From NCBI GenBank assembly GCA_019359175.1, contig JAHHHU010000009.1, forward strand, positions 62,001 to 126,000: DNA of 64,000 nucleotides. Direction: 5' to 3'. Positions 16,935 to 25,811 of the stretch are shown here, one piece after another. The notes beneath the pieces were generated by a model. That model saw only the letters and a program-made list of their open reading frames with translations. It was not told where the DNA came from and searched no databases. Position 1 is the first letter of the stretch. Every line of letters begins with the position of its first letter. This DNA is from Phormidium tanganyikae FI6-MK23. Lineage in GTDB: Bacteria > Cyanobacteriota > Cyanobacteriia > Leptolyngbyales > Leptolyngbyaceae. The translations under genes and the position numbers were made by a program.

Positions 16935-18233
16935 ATGAGCAAGATTGCTTACCTGGATTGCCCCACGGGAATTGCTGGCGATATGTGCCTGGGGGCGCTG
17001 GTGGATTTGGGTGTTCCTTTAGGGTATCTGACGGAAAGCCTCGATCGACTAGGAATTTCTGAAGAATATGAACTTTCTGCCGAAACGGTGCAGCGAAATG
17101 GACAACGCGCAACCAAAGTTCATGTGCAGTTAAAGTCTGATGTGAAAGTTTTACATCACCATGAGCATCACGAGCATGAACACCATCACGATCACGAACA
17201 TTATCACGAGCACAAACCTCACCTTGATCATCAATACAAACAGGATAAACTGCGCCATCTGCCCGAAATTGAGCAAATGATTGACGGTGCAAAATTACCG
17301 CCACGGGCTGAAGCTTGGAGTTTGGCAGTCTTTCGGCAGTTAGCGATCGCAGAAGGAGCCGTTCACGGAATCCCACCCGAACAAGTCCATTTTCACGAAG
17401 TCGGTGCGATCGATGCGATCGTTGATATTGTCGGAACTTGTGTCGGTTTCGATTGGTTGAACGTCGATCGGATTGTTTGCTCTACGTTACCAACCGGAGG
17501 CGGAACCGTTTGGGCAGCACATGGACGATTACCCGTTCCGGTTCCTGCGGTGCTGAAATTATTTGAACTCCGACAAGTGCCAATTTATAGCAATGGAATT
17601 GAGCACGAATTAGTCACACCTACCGGAGCCGCGATCGCGACAACATTAGCGGCTGAATTTAGCGCTCCTCCGAAGATGACTTTACAAAAAATCGGATTGG
17701 GAGCCGGAACGATCGATCTACCGATTCCCAACATGATACGGATTTGGATTGGAACAACTGAAGATCATTCAACACACCAAACTGCTACACCGCAAATGGT
17801 GACAGTTCTTGAAACTCAGATCGATGATCTCAATCCACAAGCGATCGGCTATGTATTCGACACCTTGCTTGAAGCAGGTGCGCTAGATGTTTTTACACAA
17901 GCGATCGGGATGAAAAAATCGCGTCCTGGAATATTGCTGACAGTCATTTGCTCACCAGAAAAAGTAACCGATTGTGAATCGATTTTGTTTCGTGAAACAA
18001 CGACATTAGGAATCCGACGAACAACACAAGAGAGAACAATCCTCGATCGTACTTTTGAGCAAGTCAAAACCGAGTTTGGGTCTGTTCAGGTAAAAATTGC
18101 GTCTCGCGCTGGCTCGATCGTGAATGTTCAGCCCGAATACGAGGACTGCGCCCGGATTGCACGATCGACAGATTTACCCTGGCGAGAAGTGCATCGAATT
18201 GCTCTACAAACCTGGCATCTTAACCAGTCTTAG
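16935..18233 (+). CDS. larC: Nickel pincer cofactor biosynthesis protein LarC
   Basis: 432 residues from ATG 16935 (a GTG three bases earlier is an alternative). It starts [20 protein letters not shown] and has [17 protein letters not shown] and [13 protein letters not shown], all LarC signatures. A His-rich stretch at roughly residues 76-105 ([16 protein letters not shown]) would hold nickel. LarC inserts nickel into the pyridinium dithiocarboxylate cofactor made by LarB and LarE, giving the lactate racemase-type cofactor. It is divergent from the Sua5-like gene, with 50 bp between starts. Single-frame LarC here needs no programmed frameshift. Confidence 0.93.
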   Translation: MSKIAYLDCPTGIAGDMCLGALVDLGVPLGYLTESLDRLGISEEYELSAETVQRNGQRATKVHVQLKSDVKVLHHHEHHEHEHHHDHEHYHEHKPHLDHQYKQDKLRHLPEIEQMIDGAKLPPRAEAWSLAVFRQLAIAEGAVHGIPPEQVHFHEVGAIDAIVDIVGTCVGFDWLNVDRIVCSTLPTGGGTVWAAHGRLPVPVPAVLKLFELRQVPIYSNGIEHELVTPTGAAIATTLAAEFSAPPKMTLQKIGLGAGTIDLPIPNMIRIWIGTTEDHSTHQTATPQMVTVLETQIDDLNPQAIGYVFDTLLEAGALDVFTQAIGMKKSRPGILLTVICSPEKVTDCESILFRETTTLGIRRTTQERTILDRTFEQVKTEFGSVQVKIASRAGSIVNVQPEYEDCARIARSTDLPWREVHRIALQTWHLNQS

Positions 18234-18336
18234 GGAATGTTTTAGAAGTATGGAAAGATGCTTCGCTCACGTTTCAGCCCCGACTTCCAGTCCGGGGGCG
18301 GGTCATGCACTGAACGACTGCCTTTAAAGCATCCTC

Positions 18337-18993
18337 TTAAAATCGAGCATGATCGTACAAAATCCGAAATCGTCGCACAGTTTCCGGCTCACACAAATCC
18401 TCAAACTCAACCGCAGACAATCCCGCTTGCTCAAATCCCGCCAATTCCGTCCTAGTCAGCGGAAACGGAACCGTCGTTAAAGGCTGCTCTGGCTCCCGAC
18501 CGCGACAAATCACCAACAACTGACCCGATGCCGCTACCAATTCCGCAATTTTGGGAATCACCTGCGAGCGCAGTTCCGGCGGCATCGCTTGAATCGTGTA
18601 AGACTCCAAAACAAAGTCAAACGCACCTTTCCAAGCCTCCAGGAGCGCAAAGAGATCCGCAACTTGATAACTCACAGGCGAATTTGGAAAACGCTTTCGA
18701 CACCATGCGATCGCGCTTTCAGAAATATCAAACGCCGTAACCTCAAGCCCTCGTTTCGCCAACTCTTCCGCATCGTCGCCCAATCCGCAACCGATAACGA
18801 TTGCTTTTTTGCCACGAATCAATCCTCGATCGAGCCACTCCAATACCAGCGCATTAGCCGTCAACCTTGCCCAAGGAACCGCAGTCGGATCGCCGTTTGC
18901 CGTAGCATAGAGTGCCTCAAACCATCCCAACGGATCACCGTTTTCGATGAATTCCGTTGAGAGTTGAACGGTTCGCGTGAAAGCATCTGTCAT
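18337..18993 (-). CDS. Class I SAM-dependent methyltransferase
   Basis: 218 residues. The SAM-binding motif I is AIVIGCGLGDDAEELAKRG and motif II VTAFDISESAIAWC, with a later DFVLESYTIQAMPPELR. The TPWARLTAN-like start and overall length resemble thiopurine/TehB-type small-molecule methyltransferases, but the substrate cannot be told. The start overlaps the stop of the upstream phosphatase gene by 4 bp, so they are translationally coupled. Confidence 0.85.
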   Translation of the reverse strand: MTDAFTRTVQLSTEFIENGDPLGWFEALYATANGDPTAVPWARLTANALVLEWLDRGLIRGKKAIVIGCGLGDDAEELAKRGLEVTAFDISESAIAWCRKRFPNSPVSYQVADLFALLEAWKGAFDFVLESYTIQAMPPELRSQVIPKIAELVAASGQLLVICRGREPEQPLTTVPFPLTRTELAGFEQAGLSAVEFEDLCEPETVRRFRILYDHARF

Positions 18994-19916
18994 ACGGCAA
19001 CCTTAGCTTGTCGGGCGATTACACCTCGATCGAACACTAGCCCATCTGTGCCAATCCCTTCGATTTGTAGCCGATCGGGATAAACCTCGATCGCGCTAAA
19101 TCCATAGCGAGAAACAGAATATTCGGTGGTTCTCGATCGACCCACTGGACGTAAACTCGCGCCACCGATCCCAGTCACTAAATACGTCGTGCCATTGATC
19201 GAAGTCGATCGCTCGTAGTGATGTTCGTGCCCGTTGATGTAAAGCTGGACTTGATGCTTTTTGAACAAAGGCGCAAACTTCCGAATCATTTCGCGATCTG
19301 TACCGTAATGCCCCGATGAATAGATTGGATGATGCCCGTAAACCACTTTCCAAGGTGCAGCACTGCGTCCCATCTCCGCATCCAACCAAACCATCTGATC
19401 TTTCCAATCCGCATTGGAATTGGTGTCTAACACAAAGAACTGAACATCCTTTTCGCGATAGGTGTAGTAACGCCCTTTCATATTGAAATTGGCGTATCGA
19501 ACTTGCGGATCGCCGTTTTCGCTGCGAATATCATGATTTCCGAGACACGCTTGGAAACGAACATTTTGCTTGAGTAAAGGAGCATACGGCTGCTCAAAGG
19601 CGATCCCGATCCGCTCCATTTCGCCGCTGTTATAAATGTTGTCGCCTGCCAAAGTCACGAGTGAATAAGGATTTTTGCGGTGATACGCTGCCATCGCGTT
19701 TGCAGAATCAAACTGATTTTGGTCGCCCGCACCCGAATCCGCGACCGCAACAAACCGCAGCATTAATTTTTTGCCAGCGGGTTTTGGGAGTTCAGAAATG
19801 GTTTGAGCTATGTCAGAAGACGATCCAAATGGGCGACTCAAGGTTTTTCCGGCAACCACAAGTCCCAGGCTTCCGAGTCCTCCCAACACCAAAATTTGAC
19901 GACGCTTTAAATTCAT
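18990..19916 (-). CDS. Exported metallophosphoesterase (purple acid phosphatase-like)
   Basis: 308 residues from the ATG at 19916. The start NLKRRQILVLGGLGSLGLVV has a basic pair and hydrophobic core like a Tat-type signal. The five metal-ligand blocks are present in order: VADSGAGDQNQ, AGDNIYNSG, LGNHDIR, YGHHPIYSSGHYG and NGHEHHYER. The protein is therefore a dinuclear metal phosphatase or phosphodiesterase outside the cytoplasm. It precedes and overlaps the methyltransferase gene. A start seven codons upstream is also possible. Confidence 0.88.
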   Translation of the reverse strand: MNLKRRQILVLGGLGSLGLVVAGKTLSRPFGSSSDIAQTISELPKPAGKKLMLRFVAVADSGAGDQNQFDSANAMAAYHRKNPYSLVTLAGDNIYNSGEMERIGIAFEQPYAPLLKQNVRFQACLGNHDIRSENGDPQVRYANFNMKGRYYTYREKDVQFFVLDTNSNADWKDQMVWLDAEMGRSAAPWKVVYGHHPIYSSGHYGTDREMIRKFAPLFKKHQVQLYINGHEHHYERSTSINGTTYLVTGIGGASLRPVGRSRTTEYSVSRYGFSAIEVYPDRLQIEGIGTDGLVFDRGVIARQAKVAV

Positions 19917-20028
19917 ATCAACAATGTTCTTAAACAACAGTGCGATCGACAGATGATAGATTGAAAGCTCTACCGCTTTTCACTTTACTGGACTCAAACG
20001 GATTTCTTTTGTCGAGGAGATAACATCC

Positions 20029-21015
20029 ATGTCACAACCAGACGCAAATTCCCCCACAAGCTCACGTAAAGAATCCGAGTCCAGTGTGACACAATCCCAA
20101 GCGACTGCCACAAAAATCCTTACCACGCTTAGAACAGGGACGATTCGGACATTGCGATCGACGAGTCGCTTTCTAGAAGGCACTGCCGAGCGCATCGAAG
20201 CTTCTGATCAACTCAATCCTCTCCTTCTAAAAGTTACGACGGGTGTGACGATCGCAGTAGAGCGATCTCTGCCCACTTGGAGAAAGCTGCTGAATCTAAT
20301 TCGCGATCGACTCCCCACGGATCTGAATCGAAAACTTGGCGATCGTACACTCAGCGGAATCCTAGCAGGCTCGATCGTGGTTTTATTCTGGTTCACTTCT
20401 TCGCTCTTTTCTCCTAAACCCCCGCAATCGACGCAAGTTGCAACTCGTCCGCCCGTCACGATCCCCGTTCAGCCAACCCAATTTCCCCCGGATCTCACTG
20501 CCCCCGACGCTGCTCCAGAGGTTGTCTCGGCTCCGATCGAGGTGATTGAACCGATTGCAGAACCGATTGCAGAAGTTCCACCCGAACTTGTTGAACCTGA
20601 GATCGAGCCAGTGATAGAAACGCCGCAGCCTGAACCCGTTCAATCTGAAGCGACTGTAGAGGCGATTCAAGAAGCCGAAGCTCCTCCCCCAGAACCGGAA
20701 CTCACACCCGAACAAAAACAGATTGCCGCAATTCAATCGCAAGTGATGGAAATCAGCGATCGCTTTATCGGTGGCTTAGTCACATCCGTGGAACCGCAAA
20801 TCGATCGCGATCGCCTTAAAGTTCGCGTTTCAGAAGATTGGTATCGCTTCAGTGCCGACCAGCAAGACCGATTTGCAAATGAACTCTGGGCACGATCGCA
20901 ATCGATCGATCTCCCCAAACTTCAAATCACCGATTCTCAAGGATCGCTACTTGCTCGTCCTCCGATCGTGGGTGAATCGATGGTGATTCTCAAACGCAAA
21001 ACGACACTCACTTAG
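20029..21015 (+). CDS. Conserved membrane-anchored hypothetical protein with Pro/Glu-rich linker
   Basis: 328 residues. The N-terminal 110 residues are polar and Ser/Thr/Arg-rich. One transmembrane helix (about 111-127, ILAGSIVVLFWFTSSLF) follows. Residues 130-235 are a linker of Pro, Glu and Val (IAEPIAEVPPELVEPEIEP), probably extended and periplasmic. A compact C-terminal domain of about 90 residues begins near QKQIAAIQSQVMEISDRF. The topology recalls envelope-spanning proteins of the TonB type, but no TonB motif is seen. Stops of this gene and the NanE-GNAT gene overlap by 4 bp, convergently. Confidence 0.7.
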   Translation: MSQPDANSPTSSRKESESSVTQSQATATKILTTLRTGTIRTLRSTSRFLEGTAERIEASDQLNPLLLKVTTGVTIAVERSLPTWRKLLNLIRDRLPTDLNRKLGDRTLSGILAGSIVVLFWFTSSLFSPKPPQSTQVATRPPVTIPVQPTQFPPDLTAPDAAPEVVSAPIEVIEPIAEPIAEVPPELVEPEIEPVIETPQPEPVQSEATVEAIQEAEAPPPEPELTPEQKQIAAIQSQVMEISDRFIGGLVTSVEPQIDRDRLKVRVSEDWYRFSADQQDRFANELWARSQSIDLPKLQITDSQGSLLARPPIVGESMVILKRKTTLT

Positions 21016-22169
21016 AACTCTTTCTTCAACTGGTAGAAACTATAGCCCGATGGATAATCATCCACCTGGGCAAACATTTCGTATCCCAATTTCTCGTAAA
21101 ATCCCTTTGCCTGGAAGCTAAACGTATCCAAAATCGCTTCAGTGCAGCCCCGCTGTTTTGCTTCTTGTTCTGCCAACATCATCATCCGTCTACCAAACCC
21201 TTGTTGGCGCAAAGATTCATCGACCCAAAGCGTCTCAATTAGCAACCAATTCCAACGAGTTAAGCCAACCAATCCCGCTCTAATTTTTTGGCGATCGTCG
21301 ATCAAAAAGACTTCGAGCGGTGTTCCTCGCAGTCCCCCTTGCTCAAAGAAGCCCTCTCTCACCGTGCTGTCAGGATTGTACTTTCGCAATTTCGATCGCA
21401 CATAACCGCGATAAGAAGGGTGCTCTTGAGAAAATAGCGCGAAGTGATAGATTTCGTCGTGTTCGACTAAAAGCGCGGGAGTTTTGTGGCGTAAAGCGCG
21501 ATCGAATGCCTGCACTTGCGCTTCGATTCCAGTAATCGCAGTCCCGACCACAACGGCATAAGCACCAAGATCCAGCGCTTGTCTCGCTATATCAGGGGTT
21601 GCAATCCCGCCCTCACATAAAACAGGCGTATCTAACTTTTCTGCAATCTGACTCAAAAGATTGAATCCGGGCGGAGAATGCTGCTCGGTTTCTTTGGTGT
21701 AGCCGTAAAGTGTAGTTGCAATCAAATCGACTCCCGCTGCGACCGCCGCGATCGCAGCTTCCAAACTATCCACATCCGCAACAACGGGCTTATGCAATTC
21801 TTGATGAATTCGATCTGTTAGGACTGCAACAGACTCAGGACGATCGCGCAATGTTGCATCGATCGCGATCAGATCGGCTCCAGCTTCAGCGATTTCCGCA
21901 GCATATTCAAATGTTGGAGTAATGTAGATTTCAGAATTCGGGATAGATTGCTTCCAGAGTCCAAGGATCGGCGCAGAAATGCGTTGACGAACTGCGGCAA
22001 TATGTTCAGGGGTATCAATCCGAACAGCAACGGCATTCTGAGCGATCGAGGCTTCTGCGACCGCAGCAATGATCAAAGGGTGATGCAGTGGAGAGTCGGG
22101 TGGGGCTTGACAAGAGACAATCAGCCCATATTCCAGCGTTTTGAGAAGTTGGGCGAAGTTGTTTGTCAT
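21012..22169 (-). CDS. NanE-like epimerase fused to a GNAT acetyltransferase
   Basis: 385 residues. Residues 1-225 form a TIM-barrel like N-acetylmannosamine-6-phosphate 2-epimerase (NanE): LEYGLIVSCQAPPDSPLHHP, GADLIAIDAT, PVVADVDSLEAA, LCEGGIATPD and GAYAVVVGTAIT. Residues 230-385 are a GNAT domain with the acetyl-CoA loop LRQQGFGRRMM and the ILDTFSFQAKGFYEKLGYE strand-helix. NanE makes ManNAc-6-P into GlcNAc-6-P. The fused acetyltransferase suggests work on amino sugars in one polypeptide. The frame has no break between the domains, so the fusion is real unless misassembled. Confidence 0.88.
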   Translation of the reverse strand: MTNNFAQLLKTLEYGLIVSCQAPPDSPLHHPLIIAAVAEASIAQNAVAVRIDTPEHIAAVRQRISAPILGLWKQSIPNSEIYITPTFEYAAEIAEAGADLIAIDATLRDRPESVAVLTDRIHQELHKPVVADVDSLEAAIAAVAAGVDLIATTLYGYTKETEQHSPPGFNLLSQIAEKLDTPVLCEGGIATPDIARQALDLGAYAVVVGTAITGIEAQVQAFDRALRHKTPALLVEHDEIYHFALFSQEHPSYRGYVRSKLRKYNPDSTVREGFFEQGGLRGTPLEVFLIDDRQKIRAGLVGLTRWNWLLIETLWVDESLRQQGFGRRMMMLAEQEAKQRGCTEAILDTFSFQAKGFYEKLGYEMFAQVDDYPSGYSFYQLKKEF

Positions 22170-22533
22170 GGATTAGATCGTCACTCCTAGCACCATTTTA
22201 TCAAAGAGAATAATAGCTAAAAAACTGCGTAGATTTATCTGGATCATCTAGATTAGTTTTTTTGATTTCATATCAAATAAGTTGAAGATCGCAATTCAAA
22301 CTGAATGAATGACCGCCGCATTACCTAGCACGTCTCTGATTCAGCCTTAATTCTCTTATCCGTAAAACTGCGGGAAAGAATATTACCAAATGATAAAGGT
22401 TCCGTGATTGCCTCAGATAGTCCTCGATCGCTCTTGTCAACCTTAAGCGCGGGAGCCTCGAAATCAATCTTTGACCACTAAAGTTGATAAACGGTGCAAC
22501 CGCATTCAACCACACATCAATACGGAATCAATC
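22170..22533. other. Intergenic region upstream of the gas vesicle cluster
   Basis: 364 bp, AT-rich near 22200-22300, between the divergent NanE-GNAT gene and gvpA. It should contain the gvpA promoter and leader. I see no confident promoter hexamers, no gene and no repeat. The ribosome-binding site before gvpA is weak (CGGAA). Confidence 0.4.
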
Positions 22534-22752
22534 ATGGCTGTTGAAAAAGTAAACTCTTCCTCAAGTTTGGCAGAAGTCGTTGATCGCATCCTTGACAAAG
22601 GAATCGTGATCGATGCTTGGGTACGCGTTTCGCTCGTGGGTATCGAATTATTGGCGATCGAAGCACGGGTCGTAATCGCATCGGTTGAAACCTATCTAAA
22701 ATACGCCGAAGCAGTGGGCTTGACTGCTCAAGCTGCTGTTCCTGCTTCATAA
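22534..22752 (+). CDS. gvpA: Gas vesicle structural protein GvpA
   Basis: 72 residues, the standard length: [20 protein letters not shown], then [20 protein letters not shown] and the [21 protein letters not shown] end. GvpA is the amphipathic wall protein that assembles into the ribs of the gas vesicle. Only one gvpA copy is seen here, whereas many cyanobacteria have several. A terminator follows it, so gvpA may be expressed far above the rest of the cluster. The open frame upstream of 22534 is non-coding leader. Confidence 0.98.
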   Translation: MAVEKVNSSSSLAEVVDRILDKGIVIDAWVRVSLVGIELLAIEARVVIASVETYLKYAEAVGLTAQAAVPAS

Positions 22753-22798
22753 AAAACCCTGCGCTGAACGACTTGATTCACTCAGCCAAATCCGAATC

Positions 22799-22832
22799 AA
22801 ACTGGGGAGAATTATCCATTCCCCAGTTTTTT
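22799..22832 (+). terminator. Intrinsic terminator or attenuator between gvpA and gvpC
   Basis: A 10-bp perfect stem AAACTGGGGA / TCCCCAGTTT with an 11-nt loop runs straight into TTTTTT. It lies 46 bp after gvpA. Read-through would set the ratio of GvpA, needed in great excess, to the accessory proteins. Confidence 0.8.
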
Positions 22833-22870
22833 GAACTTGCAAATCGCGCGATTTAACTCTACTAAACGCA

Positions 22871-23824
22871 ATGGCTTTCAAAGACTCCTGGCAGCAGCAA
22901 CGGCAACTCAGACTCGAACAAGTTGAGCAACGCCGCCAAGCCGTTTCTTTACTCCTACAAGAAACACAAAAGCAACGTCAAACAAAGGCATCTCAACTTC
23001 GCAGCGATCTCAGCTTGTTTCGTGAAACGCTGTCCTACGATACCAGTGTGCGACGCGAGAAGCTACAAAACTATTGTGAAACGCTACACGAGCAAACTCA
23101 AGAATTTTTAGCGATCGTTCATGCCGAACGCGAATCGGTTTCACAACAGTTAAGCGAAGACTTGCACACATTTCGATCAACGTTAACCGAAACCGTAAAC
23201 TCACTGCGACAAGAAATTCAAGCGGATCTACAACTTTTACAGCTTGAAACACGATCGCAGTTAGAAGAAGCGCATCAACACCGCATCAAGCAACGAGTTC
23301 GCCTCGCTCGTAACTTATCGATCTTCGTTGAGAAACTGCGCTCGGATGTGGCAGCGTTTCTAACCGATACAGTGTTGGAACGGCAAGAAAAAGCGTTGCA
23401 GGACAAGCGCGATCGTAAAGTAGAGATGGATCGGCTTTTTGCTGGATTCGCAGATTTTCGATCGCAGCTTAAACAGTTTCGCGCTGATCTGTCCCGCACG
23501 GTTTGGGGAGAGGGAGAAAGGCAAACGGCTGTATCTGACTCACCTGCGCCAGAAGTTCCCGCTGCGAAGCCTGTGATCAAGAAGCCAGCATCGCCCGGTT
23601 TTAGAGTCGTCGCTCCGGTGAAAAGTGTGCCCGCTGCAAAAAGCGACGAAGGCAAGATTTACGAATATATCGAAGTGATGCAGAGTGTTCGCCTGACTGA
23701 GATCGAGTCGGCTCTGAGCATGACCCGGATTCAAGCAGTTGAAGGACTACGATCGCTGATTCAGCAAGGCAAAATTACACAGCGCGATCGCTTGTATTTG
23801 ATTTACACCCCACCAAATAAATAG
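22871..23824 (+). CDS. gvpC: GvpC-like gas vesicle outer protein with a C-terminal winged-helix-like domain
   Basis: 317 residues. Residues 1-215 are Gln/Glu/Arg-rich helix in degenerate repeats of about 33 residues with recurrent LxxFRxxL blocks (DLSLFRETL, DLHTFRSTL, FADFRSQLKQFRADLSRTVWG). The last block closely matches the end of known GvpC. GvpC clips to the outside of GvpA ribs and stiffens them. A Pro/Ala linker (about 220-250) then leads to a domain of about 60 residues (KIYEYIEVMQ to QRDRLYLIYTPP) with winged-helix-like spacing, absent from classical GvpC of roughly 190 residues. A related domain ends GvpN. Position between gvpA and gvpN supports the call. Confidence 0.85.
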   Translation: MAFKDSWQQQRQLRLEQVEQRRQAVSLLLQETQKQRQTKASQLRSDLSLFRETLSYDTSVRREKLQNYCETLHEQTQEFLAIVHAERESVSQQLSEDLHTFRSTLTETVNSLRQEIQADLQLLQLETRSQLEEAHQHRIKQRVRLARNLSIFVEKLRSDVAAFLTDTVLERQEKALQDKRDRKVEMDRLFAGFADFRSQLKQFRADLSRTVWGEGERQTAVSDSPAPEVPAAKPVIKKPASPGFRVVAPVKSVPAAKSDEGKIYEYIEVMQSVRLTEIESALSMTRIQAVEGLRSLIQQGKITQRDRLYLIYTPPNK

Positions 23825-23836
23825 AGAGTTTGCCCC

Positions 23837-25009
23837 ATGACGACTGTATTAAGAGCTAGCCCCCGCCGCTTCGTCAGCACTCCTGCGATCGAACGGATTG
23901 CAGCCCGCGCCCTGCGGTATCTGCAATCCGGTTTTTCTGTCCATTTACGCGGTTGTGCAGGGGTGGGTAAAACCACGTTAGCACTGCATCTCGCCGATAT
24001 GCTGTCGCGTCCGATCATGCTGATGTATGGCGACGACGACTCGAAAAGCTCGGATTTGATCGGCTCACAGTCCGGCTACACCCGAAAAAAAGTGGTTGAC
24101 AACTTCATTCACAGCGTCATCAAAGTTCAAGACGAAATGAAGCACACTTGGGTAGATTCGCGATTGACGTTAGCGTGTCGTGAAGGCTTCACGCTGGTGT
24201 ACGACGAATTTAATCGATCGCGTCCCGAAGTGAATAATGTATTGCTCTCGGCTTTGGAAGAAAAGCTATTGGTGCTACCGCCGACGAGCAATCAGACCGA
24301 GTACGTTCGCGTAAATCCTCAGTTTCGGGCGATTCTAACCTCGAATCCAGAAGAGTATTGCGGCGTTCATTCGACTCAAGATGCGCTGATGGATCGCTTG
24401 GTCACGATCAACATTCCAGAGCCGGACGAACTGACACAGCAAGAGATTTTGATCCAGAAAACGGAGATTGATCGATCGAGTGCTGCGTTTATTGTGCGAT
24501 TGATCCGATCGTTTTGGCAGAAAGCTGGAGTCGATAAAGCATCAGGACTGAGATCAGCATTAATGATCGCGAAGGTCTGCAAAGAACACAATATTCCCGT
24601 AATGCCCGAAGATGCAGAGTTCCGCGGTATCTGTTCGGATGTGTTGCTCTCGCGCGTCGGCATTCCGATCGAAGATGCGACTAAGATTCTATGGGAATTG
24701 CAAAATGAGTTTCTCGGAGCCGTCGAGATTCCGATCGTGCCCCTCACTGAGCAAGTTGCAGAACTACTGGATGGACTGCCTGAGCCTTCAGATTTGGTGA
24801 ATCAAATCGCTGAGAGTCTCACTCAAGAACAGCAAATTTATCGCTATTTAGTGCGATCGAACGGAGCCGGACTTTCTGATCTCGAAAGTGAATTTGGCAT
24901 TGTTCGGACAGAACTTTTAGAAGTGATTCGAGCATTGACGATTCAGGGACTTGTGATTCATCGCGATCGACAGTTTTTTGCCGTTGAGCCTTCAGAGACT
25001 GAGATCTAA
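23837..25009 (+). CDS. gvpN: Gas vesicle protein GvpN, MoxR-type AAA ATPase, extended C-terminus
   Basis: 390 residues. The N-terminus [19 protein letters not shown]-loop [16 protein letters not shown] (about 37-52), Walker [19 protein letters not shown] and sensor [12 protein letters not shown] identify GvpN. It is an ATPase needed for vesicles to enlarge beyond small bicones. The core ends near residue 310. The rest has a domain ([20 protein letters not shown] to [11 protein letters not shown]) resembling the one that ends GvpC in the gene before. It starts 12 bp after gvpC. Confidence 0.95.
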   Translation: MTTVLRASPRRFVSTPAIERIAARALRYLQSGFSVHLRGCAGVGKTTLALHLADMLSRPIMLMYGDDDSKSSDLIGSQSGYTRKKVVDNFIHSVIKVQDEMKHTWVDSRLTLACREGFTLVYDEFNRSRPEVNNVLLSALEEKLLVLPPTSNQTEYVRVNPQFRAILTSNPEEYCGVHSTQDALMDRLVTINIPEPDELTQQEILIQKTEIDRSSAAFIVRLIRSFWQKAGVDKASGLRSALMIAKVCKEHNIPVMPEDAEFRGICSDVLLSRVGIPIEDATKILWELQNEFLGAVEIPIVPLTEQVAELLDGLPEPSDLVNQIAESLTQEQQIYRYLVRSNGAGLSDLESEFGIVRTELLEVIRALTIQGLVIHRDRQFFAVEPSETEI

Positions 25010-25034
25010 ACACCCCCAAAAAGAGCAATCAGAG

Positions 25035-25397
25035 ATGAGCATTCAGAAGACCATGCCCACCGCGACGGGATCAACCTTAGCGGATGTATTAGAGCGCGTT
25101 TTAGACAAAGGCATCGTGATCGCGGGAGACATTTCCGTTTCCGTTGCTACGACAGAATTGCTAACGATTCGGATTCGGCTATTAATTGCGTCCGTCGATA
25201 AAGCGAAAGAGATGGGCATCAACTGGTGGGAAAACAACCCCCATTTCAGTTCGCAGTCAAAAGCCCTGATCGAAACAAATCAGCAATTGCTCGATCGTAT
25301 TGAAGCGCTCGAAGGAGAACTTGCGACCGTTCGGAAAATCATGCCGCAAAAACTGCCGCAAACGAACAGTTTAGAATCGCTGCTTGAAGATTTATAG
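25035..25397 (+). CDS. gvpJ: Gas vesicle protein GvpJ (minor GvpA-family protein)
   Basis: 120 residues from ATG 25035. The first 80 residues are GvpA-like: TLADVLERVLDKGIVIAGDI and TTELLTIRIRLLIASVDKAKE. A coiled-coil-prone tail (LIETNQQLLDRIEALEGELA) follows. GvpJ is a minor wall or nucleation component. It lies 25 bp after gvpN on the same strand. The frame upstream of this ATG overlaps the gvpN end and is not used. Confidence 0.93.
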   Translation: MSIQKTMPTATGSTLADVLERVLDKGIVIAGDISVSVATTELLTIRIRLLIASVDKAKEMGINWWENNPHFSSQSKALIETNQQLLDRIEALEGELATVRKIMPQKLPQTNSLESLLEDL

Positions 25398-25435
25398 AGC
25401 ATAATGTTTATAGATCAAAGTTACTACTTTAAGCT

Positions 25436-25783
25436 ATGAACGACGATACCCTGAAAGAAGTGCTGATTGTCCTCAAAGCGTTTGCGGGCAACAATCCCCC
25501 GAATTGGCAACGCCCGTTGAAAAACTACAAGGACTTCGATTGGTCAAAGATTGGGGCGACAGCGATCAATCAGGATGAGCATGGTGCGACCAAAGTGGTT
25601 TGGTGTGGTCATGTTTACACTCGTCGCAGTGGCGAAAATCGCAAGTATGGGGCCGCAATCTGGTTCTCGCGTGCCAACGGAAAAGGCGAAGGTGATGAAA
25701 CGAACTATCTAAAGTTAATCACTTTCAAGGATTCGGCGGATGCGGAATCCCTGCCCGATTATGTCGTGCGAAGTCTGCGCTAA
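25436..25783 (+). CDS. Conserved hypothetical protein inside the gas vesicle cluster
   Basis: 115 residues: MNDDTLKEVLIVLKAFAGNN, a mixed alpha/beta middle with TKVVWCGHVYTRRSGENRKYG, and an end YLKLITFKDSADAESLPDYV. Aromatic and basic residues in the middle resemble single-strand nucleic-acid or OB-like folds, but I cannot assign a family. It is not GvpV or GvpW. It lies in the same orientation 38 bp after gvpJ and 28 bp before gvpK, so it should be cotranscribed. It may be an unrelated insertion or a new accessory component. Confidence 0.7.
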   Translation: MNDDTLKEVLIVLKAFAGNNPPNWQRPLKNYKDFDWSKIGATAINQDEHGATKVVWCGHVYTRRSGENRKYGAAIWFSRANGKGEGDETNYLKLITFKDSADAESLPDYVVRSLR

Positions 25784-25811
25784 AACTCTCTAATTGGAGT
25801 GAAAAACGATC

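Noticed and set aside
16885-17376. N-terminal extension of the Sua5-like gene
   Set aside because: It lies antisense to larC, and the Sua5 fold begins at the ATG at 16884.
18280-18310. GC-rich inverted repeat after larC
   Set aside because: The stem is imperfect and has no T-run, so I do not call it a terminator.
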